NCBI GenBank assembly: GCA_903919975.1
Contig: CAIXKE010000009.1
Coordinates: 1-58,357 of the forward strand
Source of the DNA: Akkermansiaceae bacterium
GTDB taxonomy: Bacteria; Verrucomicrobiota; Verrucomicrobiia; Verrucomicrobiales; Akkermansiaceae
DNA: 58,357 bases
Direction: 5' to 3'
The notes beneath the pieces are model-generated. The model was not told the DNA's origin. It saw nothing but the letters and a program-made list of their open reading frames with translations, and searched no databases. Positions 1 to 9,206 of this stretch are shown here, one piece after another (position 1 is the first letter of the stretch; each line of letters begins with the position of its first letter). Made by a program: the position numbers and the translations under genes.

Positions 1-176
1 GATCAGGTTTTGGATTTGTGCCGCTCTGCGGAAAGGATTTCACAGTACCGGCCTGAGGACGCCGATTCCGGCGTTGCTCTTCGGTTGCGGATGCTTATCC
101 GCGCCCTCATCGCGCCTTGAACTCGGCATCCACAGGCTCGGTCTTTTCGGCAATTACATTTGGCAAAAGGTCTAGA
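1..176. repeat. Left copy of a 176-bp direct repeat
   Basis: The first 176 bases match 8507-8682 in the same orientation with only about four substitutions (for example near positions 27, 119, 142 and 164). The match ends at a TCTAGA at 171-176, after which the two copies diverge completely. The window begins inside this copy, so it may extend further left. The repeat contains no convincing gene. Together the two copies bracket the sigma factor/cytochrome cassette. Confidence 0.9.
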
Positions 177-330
177 TCAACAACAGCATCCGAGCCGAAC
201 TCTGAGTCACCGCAGCCTTTTGAGAGCAAAACCCCGAGAAGCCCCACTGGATTTTTGAGTTCATCAAAAACGTTTTCTGCATCCGCACGCTGACGGTAGA
301 GTTGGACGATTTGGTCCTTCGACGAAGCGG
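172..330 (-). pseudogene. Frameshifted C-terminal remnant of a DDE transposase
   Basis: Read on the minus strand, one frame gives LYRQRADAENVFDELKN (about 320 down to 254), a block typical of IS4/IS1380-like DDE transposases. The expected continuation, QWGFSGFCSQKA followed by SARMLLL, is present but in another frame, so a one-base indel lies in the run of A near position 254. The reading frame stops at a TAG formed by the TCTAGA that also ends the 176-bp repeat. No upstream catalytic domain is visible, so this is a dead 3' fragment of an insertion sequence. The exact IS family is inferred, not verified. Confidence 0.65.
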
Positions 331-557
331 ACGTCGGCGCAAGTGAGGCGGCGGGATGGAGCAGGGCGTGGTTTGGGCATCCCGGCGAGGATGCACGGTT
401 GGTGGCGGATTGGTAGGGGGTGGATTTTAAGACGCTTACTGAACTTCAACTAAATACTGGCGATATTCCCGCTAAGTCACCAAGGTATCACAAAGTTCTA
501 CGAAGAACCAAAATTTCACGTTAAAATTTTCCAGTTTTCGGAGATATAAAAAGTAAT

Positions 558-1097
558 ATGTCCATGTCTCCCGCCGAAGCCGATCACCACCGCGCCTTTT
601 TACGCCAGTTTACTGCGAATGAGGCGGCGGTTCGTGCGTTCATCCGCCGCCTCGTTCCAGCCCACGCCGATGCTGATGACATCATGCAGGAGGTCTCGCT
701 GGTACTCTGGGAAAAATTCGGCACCTTTCGAGATGGTGGCGATTTTCGCGCTTGGGCCTTCGGGGTGGTGCGCTTCGAAGTCCTCGCATGGCTGCGTGAC
801 AAAAGCCGCGACCGCCTCGTTCTAAGCCCGAAGACGATCGAGTATCTAGGAAGCGAAGCAGAAGCCCATGAGCCCCGTCTTGAGCGCCAACGCAAGGCTC
901 TAGAGCGCTGCATCGTAGAGGTTGCACCGGCTCAACGGGACCTGTTGATGCGTGCCTACGAGCCGGGAGCCCGCATCGCCTGTCTCGCGCGGGAAAGCGG
1001 TCGCAGCCAGCCGGGCTTCTACCAGTGGCTCTATCGCATACGCAAACTTCTCCTCGACTGCATCCACAGAACTCTCGCCAAGGAGGAACTATCATGA
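558..1097 (+). CDS. ECF-type RNA polymerase sigma-70 factor (Rhodopirellula/Verrucomicrobium family)
   Basis: A 179-residue sigma factor with only regions 2 and 4. Region 2 shows the core-binding and -10 recognition pattern (ADADDIMQEVSLVLWEKF followed by FRAWAFGVVRFEVLAWLRD, about residues 36-85). Region 4 follows near residues 115-165 with the helix-turn-helix segment IACLARESGRSQPGFYQWLYR. Length and motifs fit the PVC-specific ECF subfamily that is normally found next to a FecR-LamG gene. Its stop overlaps the next start (ATGA at 1094-1097), so the two are translationally coupled, as expected for a sigma factor and its membrane regulator. It probably transcribes the cassette downstream. 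No clear Shine-Dalgarno precedes the start; the upstream 100 bases are AT-rich. Confidence 0.9.
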   Translation: MSMSPAEADHHRAFLRQFTANEAAVRAFIRRLVPAHADADDIMQEVSLVLWEKFGTFRDGGDFRAWAFGVVRFEVLAWLRDKSRDRLVLSPKTIEYLGSEAEAHEPRLERQRKALERCIVEVAPAQRDLLMRAYEPGARIACLARESGRSQPGFYQWLYRIRKLLLDCIHRTLAKEELS

Positions 1098-2554
1098 ACG
1101 CGGAATTCGAACCTCTTTTCCATCGTTACCTCGACGGTGTCATTTCACCCGATGAGATGAATACTCTCAATTCCGCGCTCGAAGCGGACGCAGCCCTTCG
1201 CTGCGAATTTGTAGAACTGCTCGACCTCGATGCCTCCCTCGCGGCGATGGCGAGGCAAAGGGAAGGAGGCCATGAAACATACCTCGCCCGGCCGATTTTT
1301 CGCACTGCTTGGAAAGGCCGCTTCGCTCTCGCCGCTTCGGTCGTCCTCGCGGCGTCGCTCTTGTGGTTTTGGCCTAGCTCAACGGATTCATTCGCGGTCG
1401 TCGAGGCGAGCACCGGAGCGAACACCCTTAGCACGGGACTTGAACTGAAAGAGGAGCGCATCGAACTCACCAAAGGAACCTTGAAACTGCGGACCCGGCT
1501 GGGAGCTGAACTCGTGATCGAGGCACCGGCTTTATTCCGCTTTGAGTCTGCGCAACGCCTCCGGCTAGAAAAGGGTCGGCTCGCCGCCAATGTACCACCT
1601 CTCGCCACGGGCTTTACCGTTGTCACACCCGACGGCGAGGCCGTCGATTTGGGGACGCGTTTCGGGATCGACGTTACCGATCACGGCCAGTCGGAAATTC
1701 ATGTTTTCGAGGGTGAAGTCTTGGCGCATCTTGCTGGGCCTGGCGATCCGCACAGCCTGCGCGGCGGCGAGGCCTTTGCGATGCGCGGAGAAAGAGGTGC
1801 TGGGCGCGAGCTCCGCAATTCGGCATTTATCGAAGGGGATGAAATGGACTCCTTGAGTTTCGCTCTTGATCGCGGGCAGCAGGCTCTTTCCACCACGGCC
1901 ACCGCAGCTCTGCGCAGCGATCCTACGTTGATTGCCTTCCTCGACTTCGAGGGTGGCGGAAACGATCCCGGTGTTTACCGCACCGTTCAAGGACGCTGGC
2001 CCGGATCGCGCGCGCTGGAATTTCTCGAGGCCGGCGACCACCTCGCTCTCGATGTAGGCGGCGGGCGCGATTGGCCGCAACTCACCCTGGCCACCTGGGT
2101 CAGGCTTGATCGAATCGGCGGACCTTATCAATCGCTTTTTCATACGGATGGGTGGAGTGGGAATAACCCCGGCCAAGTCCATTGGATGATCACCAGCAAC
2201 GCGACGATGCGGCTCGCCCTGCGCGGCAATATCCTTGCGCCGGGATCTGACGAAGCCGCCGGCTTCCCCGACTCACACACTCCGGTTTTGCCAGAACGCG
2301 GGCGCTGGGTTCACCTCGCCGTGACCTACGACGCTGTCGCGGGCTCAGTTCGGTTCTACCTCAACGGGCGCTTTGATAAGGAAACCCGCCTCTCAGTCGC
2401 ACATCCCGCCCGCATCGGGCTCGCCCGCATTGGCAATTGGGACAAGAAAGACCGCAAGTTGAGCGGACGGGTTGACGAGCTTGCCCTGATCGGGCGAGTC
2501 CTAACAGACGCGGAAATCGCAGAACTTTTCAAAGCAGGCACACCTTATCACTAA
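1094..2554 (+). CDS. FecR domain and LamG/concanavalin-like domain membrane protein (putative anti-sigma factor)
   Basis: Start placed at 1094 because an AGGAGG ribosome-binding site lies just upstream (1081-1086) and the ATG overlaps the sigma factor stop; this gives 486 residues. The order is a cytoplasmic N-terminal part that begins with the FHRYLDG segment common to these anti-sigma proteins, one membrane helix at about residues 76-93, a periplasmic FecR beta domain (about 100-230, including LGTRFGIDV and the EIHVFEGEV strand), and a C-terminal LamG-type jelly roll (about 285-480) ending in GRVDELALIGRVLTDAEIAEL. Such proteins hold the cognate ECF factor inactive until the outer domain senses a signal. 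A glycan ligand for the LamG domain is an inference. Confidence 0.88.
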   Translation: MNAEFEPLFHRYLDGVISPDEMNTLNSALEADAALRCEFVELLDLDASLAAMARQREGGHETYLARPIFRTAWKGRFALAASVVLAASLLWFWPSSTDSFAVVEASTGANTLSTGLELKEERIELTKGTLKLRTRLGAELVIEAPALFRFESAQRLRLEKGRLAANVPPLATGFTVVTPDGEAVDLGTRFGIDVTDHGQSEIHVFEGEVLAHLAGPGDPHSLRGGEAFAMRGERGAGRELRNSAFIEGDEMDSLSFALDRGQQALSTTATAALRSDPTLIAFLDFEGGGNDPGVYRTVQGRWPGSRALEFLEAGDHLALDVGGGRDWPQLTLATWVRLDRIGGPYQSLFHTDGWSGNNPGQVHWMITSNATMRLALRGNILAPGSDEAAGFPDSHTPVLPERGRWVHLAVTYDAVAGSVRFYLNGRFDKETRLSVAHPARIGLARIGNWDKKDRKLSGRVDELALIGRVLTDAEIAELFKAGTPYH

Positions 2555-2566
2555 TTTCAAACCACA

Positions 2567-5308
2567 ATGAGCCCGACAAAAACAATCTCAACAGTCGCCG
2601 CGACTCTCCTCCTTTCGGGAGTGTCGAAATCCGAAACGATCGATTTCGTGCGAGACGTCCGTCCTATCTTTGAGACGCATTGTTATGACTGCCACAGTGG
2701 CGACCAGCGAAAATCGGGTCTGCGGCTTGACGTGAAGTCCGCAGCCATGAAGGGCGGCGACCACCATGGACCCGACATCCTTCCAGGAAATTCCAAGGAC
2801 AGTCCGCTCATTCACTTTATCACCACGGATAACGAGGACCAGATCATGCCTCCCAAGGGCGGACGCCTCTCCGACGAGGAAATTGCCATCCTGACTACTT
2901 GGATCGAAGAAGGAGCGGTCTGGCCCGACGGGGTTGATACTGTTATACTCAAGGATCCCGCAGATCACTGGAGCTTCAAGCCCCTTCTACCTAGCCATGC
3001 TGCCGCTTCGATCGACTCCTTCATTGATTCAAAACTCGCCGAAAATGGCCTGCACCGCTCTCCGCCCGCAGATAGGAAATCCCTCCTCCGGCGTCTCTAT
3101 TTTGATTTAACCGGGCTACCGGCCACTCCAAAAGATCTCGAAACCTTCGAGGCTGAGGCGATCCGCGACGCGGATTCAGCATTTCACAACGCCGTCGAAA
3201 CTCTCCTCGCCAGTCCCCGCTACGGCGAGCGCTGGGCGCAGCACTGGCTCGATGTCGTTCGCTACGCCGACACCCACGGCTTCGAGGTAAATACCGAGCG
3301 TCCTCAAGCCTTTCACTACCGTGACTATGTGATCGACGCCCTGAACTCTGATGTTCCCTACGACCGCTTCATTCGCGAGCAGATCGCGGGAGACGCGCTC
3401 GGAGTCGATGCTGCGACCGGATTCCTCGTCACCGCCTCTGTCTTACTTCCCGGACAGATTGGCAAAGACGCCCCGTCGATTCGGCTCGCGCGGCAGGACG
3501 CGGTTGATGAAATCGTCACGAACATCGGCCAGAGCTTTCTAGGGTTAAGCGTCGGCTGCGCCCGCTGCCATGACCACAAGTTCGATCCTATCAGCCACCG
3601 TGAATACTTCGGGATGCAATCCTTCGTTGCCGGGGTCGAATACAGCAACCGTGAGCTGCGCACCCCCACCGCCCAGCAGGCAAAACGCGAGGCCGAAGCC
3701 CTGCTTAAGGAAATCGCTGCCGTCGACCGCCTTCTCCACAGCAGCGCTCCTCTAGCAAACTCGGGGGCGACTCGTGACAAGGTTTCGGTAAAGAAGAATG
3801 TTGACCGCTTTGCGCCGACGAAAGCGAAGCGACTACGTTTCACCATCCTCGCGACAAATCAATCCGCGCCCTGTATCGATGAATTGGAAATCTTCGGTGA
3901 AAGCGGCGCGAATCTCGCCCTCGCCTCGCTGGGTGCTACGGCAACCGCCTCAGGGCAGAACGTCGTAGCCAATAGGCACGATCTGAATTTCATCAACGAT
4001 GGCCGCTACGGCTACTCAAGTAGCTGGCTCGCGAATAATTCCAGCGGGAGCTGGGTCGAGATCGAACTTCCCGAGGAAGCCACCATCGACGTTGTCGTGT
4101 GGAGCCGCGATCGCGGAGGTAGATTCAAAGATCGCCTTGCCACCGACTATCGCATCGAAGTTGCTTCAGAGGGCGGCGCCTGGCGCACTGTCGCGGATGC
4201 CTCGGACCGCAGGGGGTATGCAGATGAGCCCCTCAAGAGCCCTTCGCAGGATGAATTGGCTGAGGCGAAGAAATTGAAGGCAAAACGCGACCAGCTCACC
4301 CGAGAATTAAAATCAAAGGACGACGATCTCCTTTCTTTCGCAGGTAAATTCCGCAAGCCAGACGAAATTCGGCTTCTCCTGCGTGGCGATCCGGAGCAAC
4401 CCAAAGAACTCGTTGCCCCCCACGTCCCCGCCGCCTTGGGTGCCCTCTCGCTTGATCCCGAAACATCTGAGGAGCAGCGCCGTCTCGCACTGGCGGACTG
4501 GATCGCCAAGCCCGAAAACCCACTCACCGCTCGTGTGATGGTCAATCGAATTTGGCAGGGGCATTTTGGAACGGGCCTCGTCTCCTCGCCGAACGACTTT
4601 GGAAATAATGGCATGCCACCCTCACACCCCGAATTACTTGACTGGCTTGCTGCGGAGTTCATCCGCTCCGGTTGGTCGGTAAAGCACATGCACCGACTCA
4701 TCGTCAAATCGGAGACATATCGGCAGAGTTCGGCACCTCAGAAAGAAGGTCTGGAAAAAGATGCCGATAGCCGTCTCCTTTGGCGCTTTCCCCCTCAAAG
4801 GCTTGGAGCCGAAGCCATTCGTGATGCCATACTGGCGATCAGTGGGCGACTCGACATGAAGCGCTATGGCCGCGGCTTTGATCTTTTTGGTCAACGGGGA
4901 GGGCTGACCGGATTCCGCCCCATCGAGTCACCAACCGGTGAAGGCCTCCGCCGCATGATCTACGCTCACAAGGTCCGGCGCGAAACCGACGCTGTTTTTG
5001 GGGCCTTCGATACTCCCGACGGCGGGCAAGCAGTGGCGTTGCGAGGAGAATCCACTACTCCAGTCCAAGCGCTCAATCTCTTCAACAGCCGCTTCATCTT
5101 CGACCAAGCAGAAGCCCTCGCCGAGCGGGTGAAAAGGGAGGTCGGAGAAGATTCCGATCTGCAAATCCGTCACGCCTACCGGCTCGTCCTCCTGCGTGAA
5201 CCTGATCCCGAAGAAATCACCGAACTCCAACCCATCGTCGAGGAATATGGAATCGCTGTCCTCGCTCGCTCTCTCTTCAACGCCAACGAATTCCTCTTTC
5301 TGCCATGA
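2567..5308 (+). CDS. PSD1/DUF1549-DUF1553 planctomycete-type cytochrome c domain protein
   Basis: A 913-residue exported protein with an N-terminal signal-like segment (about 1-22). A planctomycete cytochrome c domain carries the heme-binding motif C39-Y-D-C42-H43 and extends to about residue 110. DUF1549 follows (about 140-350) with a second CXXCH, C331-A-R-C-H335, leading into DHKFDP. A discoidin/F5-8C-like insert occupies about 410-560 and has IDELEIFGE and [16 protein letters not shown]1553 fills the C-terminus (about 620-900) with the [20 protein letters not shown] signature and [10 protein letters not shown]. The family is abundant in PVC bacteria and almost always paired with a DUF1501 protein; its biochemical role is not established, although sulfated-glycan catabolism is often suspected. 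The stop overlaps the next start (ATGA). Confidence 0.92.
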   Translation: MSPTKTISTVAATLLLSGVSKSETIDFVRDVRPIFETHCYDCHSGDQRKSGLRLDVKSAAMKGGDHHGPDILPGNSKDSPLIHFITTDNEDQIMPPKGGRLSDEEIAILTTWIEEGAVWPDGVDTVILKDPADHWSFKPLLPSHAAASIDSFIDSKLAENGLHRSPPADRKSLLRRLYFDLTGLPATPKDLETFEAEAIRDADSAFHNAVETLLASPRYGERWAQHWLDVVRYADTHGFEVNTERPQAFHYRDYVIDALNSDVPYDRFIREQIAGDALGVDAATGFLVTASVLLPGQIGKDAPSIRLARQDAVDEIVTNIGQSFLGLSVGCARCHDHKFDPISHREYFGMQSFVAGVEYSNRELRTPTAQQAKREAEALLKEIAAVDRLLHSSAPLANSGATRDKVSVKKNVDRFAPTKAKRLRFTILATNQSAPCIDELEIFGESGANLALASLGATATASGQNVVANRHDLNFINDGRYGYSSSWLANNSSGSWVEIELPEEATIDVVVWSRDRGGRFKDRLATDYRIEVASEGGAWRTVADASDRRGYADEPLKSPSQDELAEAKKLKAKRDQLTRELKSKDDDLLSFAGKFRKPDEIRLLLRGDPEQPKELVAPHVPAALGALSLDPETSEEQRRLALADWIAKPENPLTARVMVNRIWQGHFGTGLVSSPNDFGNNGMPPSHPELLDWLAAEFIRSGWSVKHMHRLIVKSETYRQSSAPQKEGLEKDADSRLLWRFPPQRLGAEAIRDAILAISGRLDMKRYGRGFDLFGQRGGLTGFRPIESPTGEGLRRMIYAHKVRRETDAVFGAFDTPDGGQAVALRGESTTPVQALNLFNSRFIFDQAEALAERVKREVGEDSDLQIRHAYRLVLLREPDPEEITELQPIVEEYGIAVLARSLFNANEFLFLP

Positions 5309-6780
5309 CAAATCCATCCGAACACCTTTCACCCGCCGGGCGCTTTCTTCTCGACCGTCGGAGCTTCCTCTCCACCAGTGCCACGGCCCTTGGGTCAATC
5401 GCTCTGACCAAATTATTGAGCGGCGACGGCCTCCTCGCCTCTTCCACCGGCGGCTCGGCTCTGGATCTCTCGAATCCTTACATCCCTCGCAGCCCCCATT
5501 TTCCAGCGAAGGCGAAAAGGGTCGTCGTCATCTTCTGTGCTGGGGCAGTGAGTCAACTCGAAACCTGGGACTACAAGCCAGAACTCATCAAATGGGACGG
5601 CAAGCCGCTGCCCGGCGGCCCTAAGTTGACTTTCCAGGGTGCCGCGGGAAACCTCGCAAGGCCTCAGTATAACTTCCGCCAGCACGGCAAGACCGGCAAG
5701 TGGGTTAGCGATCTGATCCCTCACCTCGCCGAGCTGACCGATGAAATTGCCTTTGTTCACTCCCTCACAAGCAAGTCGAACACCCACGGCCCGGCCGAGA
5801 ACTTCCTCTCTTCCGGCTCGATCCTCGACGGCTTCCCCAGCCTTGGCGCATGGGCGACCTATGCGCTTGGCAGTGAAAGCCGTGACCTGCCCTCTTACGT
5901 CGCCATTCCCGACCCGCGTGGAGTACCGCAAAACGGCGCGAATAACTGGGGATCCGGCTTCTTGCCCGCCGCCTTCCAAGGCACGGTGATGACTTCGAAT
6001 CGACCGTTGCGGCATCTCTCCGCCGCAGGTGGCTCCAACTCTGCCGACCGCGCCGCGCGGGATTTGCTGCAGAGGATGAACGCTCGCCACCTTGAGGCCA
6101 ATCCCGGCGACGCAAAACTCTCCGCCCGCATCGCCAGTTACGAACTGGCCGGGCGCATGCAAATGAGCATGCCTGAGATTTCCGACCTAAGTTCCGAGCC
6201 GGACCATATCATGAAACTCTACGGGGCCGACGACACAAAAAATCCCAACAAAGCCGCCTTTGCGAAAAACTGCATTCTCGCCCGGCGACTCGTCGAACGG
6301 GGAGTTCGTTTCGTACAGCTCTTCAACGGTGCTTACGCCAGCGGTGGTAGGCTGAACTGGGACGGCCACACGGATCTGAAGGGGCAATACGACGTCCACG
6401 GTGCCATCATGGACCAGCCCGCCGCCGCTTTGATCAAGGATTTGAAACAGCGAGGTCTTCTGGAGGACACGCTTGTCGTCTGGTGTACCGAGTTTGGACG
6501 CATGCCCTTTTTCCAAAAAGGTGCCCAAGGCCGCGATCACAACCCAGACGGCTTCACCTGCTGGATGACAGGAGCCGGTGTGAAGCCTGGCGTTAGCTAC
6601 GGCGAAACCGACGAGCTCGGGCAACGGGCAGTGAAAAATAAGGTCCCACTCTACGACTTCAACGCCACAATTCTGCACCTATTGGGACTTGACCATGAGC
6701 AACTTACCTTCCAGCACAATGGCATCGCCCGACGGCTGACGAATGTCGAGGGGCATGTGATCCGTGATATGTTGGCATAA
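5305..6780 (+). CDS. DUF1501 (sulfatase-like fold) secreted protein
   Basis: A 491-residue protein starting within the 4-bp overlap with the preceding gene. A twin-arginine signal (R18-R19 in [10 protein letters not shown], then a hydrophobic stretch) predicts Tat export of a folded product. The body has the DUF1501 landmarks: [16 protein letters not shown] near residue 80, [14 protein letters not shown] near 355, and [15 protein letters not shown] near 395 followed by [13 protein letters not shown]1501 is related to the alkaline phosphatase/sulfatase superfamily, but I see no canonical sulfatase C-x-P-x-R signature. The pairing with the DUF1549/DUF1553 gene is the standard PVC arrangement and implies joint function. 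Confidence 0.9.
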   Translation: MTNPSEHLSPAGRFLLDRRSFLSTSATALGSIALTKLLSGDGLLASSTGGSALDLSNPYIPRSPHFPAKAKRVVVIFCAGAVSQLETWDYKPELIKWDGKPLPGGPKLTFQGAAGNLARPQYNFRQHGKTGKWVSDLIPHLAELTDEIAFVHSLTSKSNTHGPAENFLSSGSILDGFPSLGAWATYALGSESRDLPSYVAIPDPRGVPQNGANNWGSGFLPAAFQGTVMTSNRPLRHLSAAGGSNSADRAARDLLQRMNARHLEANPGDAKLSARIASYELAGRMQMSMPEISDLSSEPDHIMKLYGADDTKNPNKAAFAKNCILARRLVERGVRFVQLFNGAYASGGRLNWDGHTDLKGQYDVHGAIMDQPAAALIKDLKQRGLLEDTLVVWCTEFGRMPFFQKGAQGRDHNPDGFTCWMTGAGVKPGVSYGETDELGQRAVKNKVPLYDFNATILHLLGLDHEQLTFQHNGIARRLTNVEGHVIRDMLA

Positions 6781-6907
6781 CTAGGGATTTCAGATCCACT
6801 GCAATTATCGGACTAGAAAAAAGAACATATATTCCGCAACAAGCCGCCCCAAAAATGGTCAGAGCGTGATAACGACGTTTGAATCTCTAATTTCTTTTTA
6901 CCCCTTT

Positions 6908-8437
6908 ATGACCACTGAAACTGATCAAAAAAAATGCGGCTCATCGTGCCTTCGTCCATTAGCCATCACGATTTTCGGACTTCTCATCATCTCGATCCTC
7001 ATCGCGATGCCGTTTCTCGTAGGAGAACCGAATGCTGAGAAAATCCCTGATATCGTGCGTTTCTTCGGGCGTTTCCACCCAGTTGTCTTGCATCTTCCAA
7101 TCGGGATTTTTTCCCTCATCATGATCCAAGAGTTGCTGGCGATGTTTACGCGTTACAAGCCACAGCCTACCATCATCCCAATTTTTATTGGCGCGGCAAG
7201 TGCCGTGGTCGCGGTTCTTTTCGGGTTCTTCCTCTACATCGGCGGTGGCTACGAAATGGGCGAGCTACTTCAGGATCACCTCTGGGGCGGCATCTTTTTT
7301 GCTTCCGCTGCGGTTTTGACTTTGATCGTTAAATCTTGGCTCTTGCCGCTCAAGTTTTCCACAGTCCTCTATCGAGCGATGATTTTTGGTAGCGTAGGGA
7401 TCATGAGTTACGCGAGCCACGATGGCGCATCGATCACTCACGGAAAAGATTACCTCTTCGAGTACGCTCCGGACTCGCTTCGTAAAATCCAAGGGTATGA
7501 ACCGAAGAATGTCAAAGTGGGCGCTCCGGTTAAGCCACTTGAAGAGCAGATTGTTTACGAAGACATGGTTCAACCCATCCTCAACAAACGTTGCGTGGAA
7601 TGCCACAAAGAAAGTAAATCCAAGGGCAAGTTCCGTATGGATAGCTATGAGCTTCTCGTAAAAGGCGGTAATGAAGGAGACGGAATTGTTCCAGGTAAAG
7701 CACTCGACAGTAACATCGTCTACCGGTGCGAACTCCCCGAAGTCGATGATGAACATATGCCACCTGAATCGAAGACCGACATTGAAGACCACGAGCTCGC
7801 GGTCATCAAGTGGTGGATTGATTCCGGTGCAGATCCTGTAAAAACGGTAGCCCAGCTCGACCTCACAGAGGAAATACGCGCGGCCATAAGTAAACTCGAT
7901 CTCTCCGTCGATCTCGTTGCAGGTAAATCCGGCAGTGCTACGCCTCTAGCGGACCTGCCATCTGATGAACTGCTTAAAGCTGTTTCTGCGCTAGCGAAAG
8001 ACTTCCCAGGCGGCTTGACGTTTGAGTCTCAAGTCTCTTCCAGGCTCACATTTACCGCTATTTCCCTTCGGAATAATCTGGATGACCAGCTTTTCTCCAA
8101 ACTAAAATCGGTCATTCCTAGCATGGTGGCTATGGATCTGTCTTCGACAGCGATCACGGATGATTCCGTTAAATTACTCGCCACCGCGAAGGACCTGCGG
8201 GTGTTACGCCTTTCTGAAACCAAGATTTCGGATGCGGCTCTCGATACACTCGCCAGCCTGAAGAACTTGGAGGCGATCAATCTTTACGGCACTCGCGTAA
8301 CTGATGCTGGCGTGGAGAAATTGAAATCGCTCACCCACTTGAAACGCCTCTATCTCTGGCAGACAGACGTTTCCGAGGGAATGATCACCAAGCTCAAAGA
8401 AGCTCTCCCCGAGCTGGAGATCATAACAGGGGTTTAA
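6908..8437 (+). CDS. Membrane protein with DUF2231-like segment, c-type cytochrome domain and leucine-rich repeats
   Basis: The ATG at 6908 gives 509 residues; a GTG at 6866 in the same frame would add 14 residues. Neither has a clear Shine-Dalgarno. The N-terminal third is a set of membrane helices (about residues 18-38 and several to 175), including RFHPVVLHLPIG as in PVC DUF2231-type cytochrome proteins. Then comes a planctomycete cytochrome c domain with C229-V-E-C-H233 and the HMPPES motif. The last ~100 residues form short leucine-rich repeats (LSSTAITDDSVKLLA, LSETKISDAALDTLA, LYGTRVTDAGVEKLK). It could pass electrons from or to the exported cytochrome protein encoded upstream, with LRRs as a protein-binding tail. 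It is 127 bp downstream of the DUF1501 gene and probably the last member of the cassette. Confidence 0.85.
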   Translation: MTTETDQKKCGSSCLRPLAITIFGLLIISILIAMPFLVGEPNAEKIPDIVRFFGRFHPVVLHLPIGIFSLIMIQELLAMFTRYKPQPTIIPIFIGAASAVVAVLFGFFLYIGGGYEMGELLQDHLWGGIFFASAAVLTLIVKSWLLPLKFSTVLYRAMIFGSVGIMSYASHDGASITHGKDYLFEYAPDSLRKIQGYEPKNVKVGAPVKPLEEQIVYEDMVQPILNKRCVECHKESKSKGKFRMDSYELLVKGGNEGDGIVPGKALDSNIVYRCELPEVDDEHMPPESKTDIEDHELAVIKWWIDSGADPVKTVAQLDLTEEIRAAISKLDLSVDLVAGKSGSATPLADLPSDELLKAVSALAKDFPGGLTFESQVSSRLTFTAISLRNNLDDQLFSKLKSVIPSMVAMDLSSTAITDDSVKLLATAKDLRVLRLSETKISDAALDTLASLKNLEAINLYGTRVTDAGVEKLKSLTHLKRLYLWQTDVSEGMITKLKEALPELEIITGV

Positions 8438-8506
8438 ACTCTGATGAAACTTCCCCTCCGACTGGGGTTAGACCGTTTGCCAAAAGTCCTTACCGAAACG
8501 GGATCG

Positions 8507-8682
8507 GATCAGGTTTTGGATTTGTGCCGCTGTGCGGAAAGGATTTCACAGTACCGGCCTGAGGACGCCGATTCCGGCGTTGCTCTTCGGTTGCGGATGC
8601 TTATCCGCGCCCTCATCGCGCCTTGGACTCGGCATCCACAGGCTCGGCCTTTTCGGCAATTACTTTTGGCAAAAGGTCTAGA
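8507..8682. repeat. Right copy of the 176-bp direct repeat
   Basis: Same sequence and orientation as 1-176, with about four mismatches, ending at the TCTAGA of 8677-8682. Upstream of this copy the sequence continues into the 8475 inverted repeat. In the left copy that part lies outside the window. Confidence 0.9.
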
Positions 8683-8731
8683 CTGGTTGCCAAAAGTCCT
8701 TACGCAAAAATGTGACAACAAAGTAGAGTGC

Positions 8732-8790
8732 GCCGCAGGCTCTGGACTGCTGTGATTCTTCATTCACAGCTCTCAAGGGCGGCTTTTTTT
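8732..8790 (+). terminator. Imperfect GC-rich hairpin followed by a T run
   Basis: GCCGC (8732-8736) pairs with GCGGC (8779-8783), and inside it CTGTGA (8750-8755) pairs with TCACAG (8764-8769). Seven T residues follow (8784-8790). It lies about 300 bp after the cytochrome cassette, so it could end that transcript. Alternatively it is one of the dispersed intergenic palindromes common in Verrucomicrobia. Confidence 0.45.
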
Positions 8791-8845
8791 ACGGGACGAC
8801 GGGTTACTACCGGGTTGCTTCGTTTTTCCATCACGAACCCAAAAA

Positions 8846-8869
8846 GCTGCCCCAACATGTCGGGGCAGC
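8846..8869. terminator. Strong 8-bp GC-rich hairpin in the intergenic region
   Basis: GCTGCCCC (8846-8853) and GGGGCAGC (8862-8869) form a perfect stem with an 8-base loop; AAAAA precedes it and no good T run follows on the plus strand. On the minus strand the stem is followed by TTTTTGGG, so as a terminator it would act leftward. Nothing coding was recognised in the rest of 8919-9206. Confidence 0.35.
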
Positions 8870-9206
8870 AGTCCAAAACCCCCGGCGGTATGAATATACG
8901 CACGGACTTTTGGCAAACATTCTATCCCTCGAGGCCGAGGGAAGCGACGGGGCCAAGTTGCACTCCAAAAAGACACTTCTCAAACTGAGATAAGTCCCGT
9001 GATGGTGATCAGATGTAACTTTTTGTTTGGATTGTGCTACTGAATTAGGCTGACAAATTGCACAATATGAACCAATTCTACTCGTGATCACGAAAGAAAA
9101 ACAGATCTTTGACCAAGATATTCAACTGTATAGCCAAGGCAAATTCCATATCAAAACCAAAACCCTAAGTTCCCCGAAAATAACTCCCCGAAAATAAGTA
9201 ACCGCC

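Larger units (their letters stand above)
8475..8918. mobile_element. MITE-like element bounded by 15-bp perfect inverted repeats
   Basis: GTTTGCCAAAAGTCC at 8475-8489 is matched exactly, in inverse orientation, by GGACTTTTGGCAAAC at 8904-8918. Between them, 444 bp carry no credible gene. The segment includes the 176-bp repeat copy and an internal hairpin of the same terminal motif (about 8662-8672 with 8687-8697, centred on GTCTAGAC). Terminal inverted repeats, small size and lack of coding capacity fit a non-autonomous transposon. I see no obvious target-site duplication in the flanks, so the element boundaries are provisional. Confidence 0.5.

Noticed and set aside
8444..8755. Open frame of 103 codons starting with ATG in the right repeat region
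   Set aside because: It runs through the 176-bp repeat and the inverted-repeat motifs and ends in the hairpin; composition and position indicate non-coding repeat DNA.
9171..9197. Two copies of a 14-bp unit before the autotransporter gene, considered as an operator
   Set aside because: Only two AT-rich direct copies with no dyad symmetry; too little to call a binding site.
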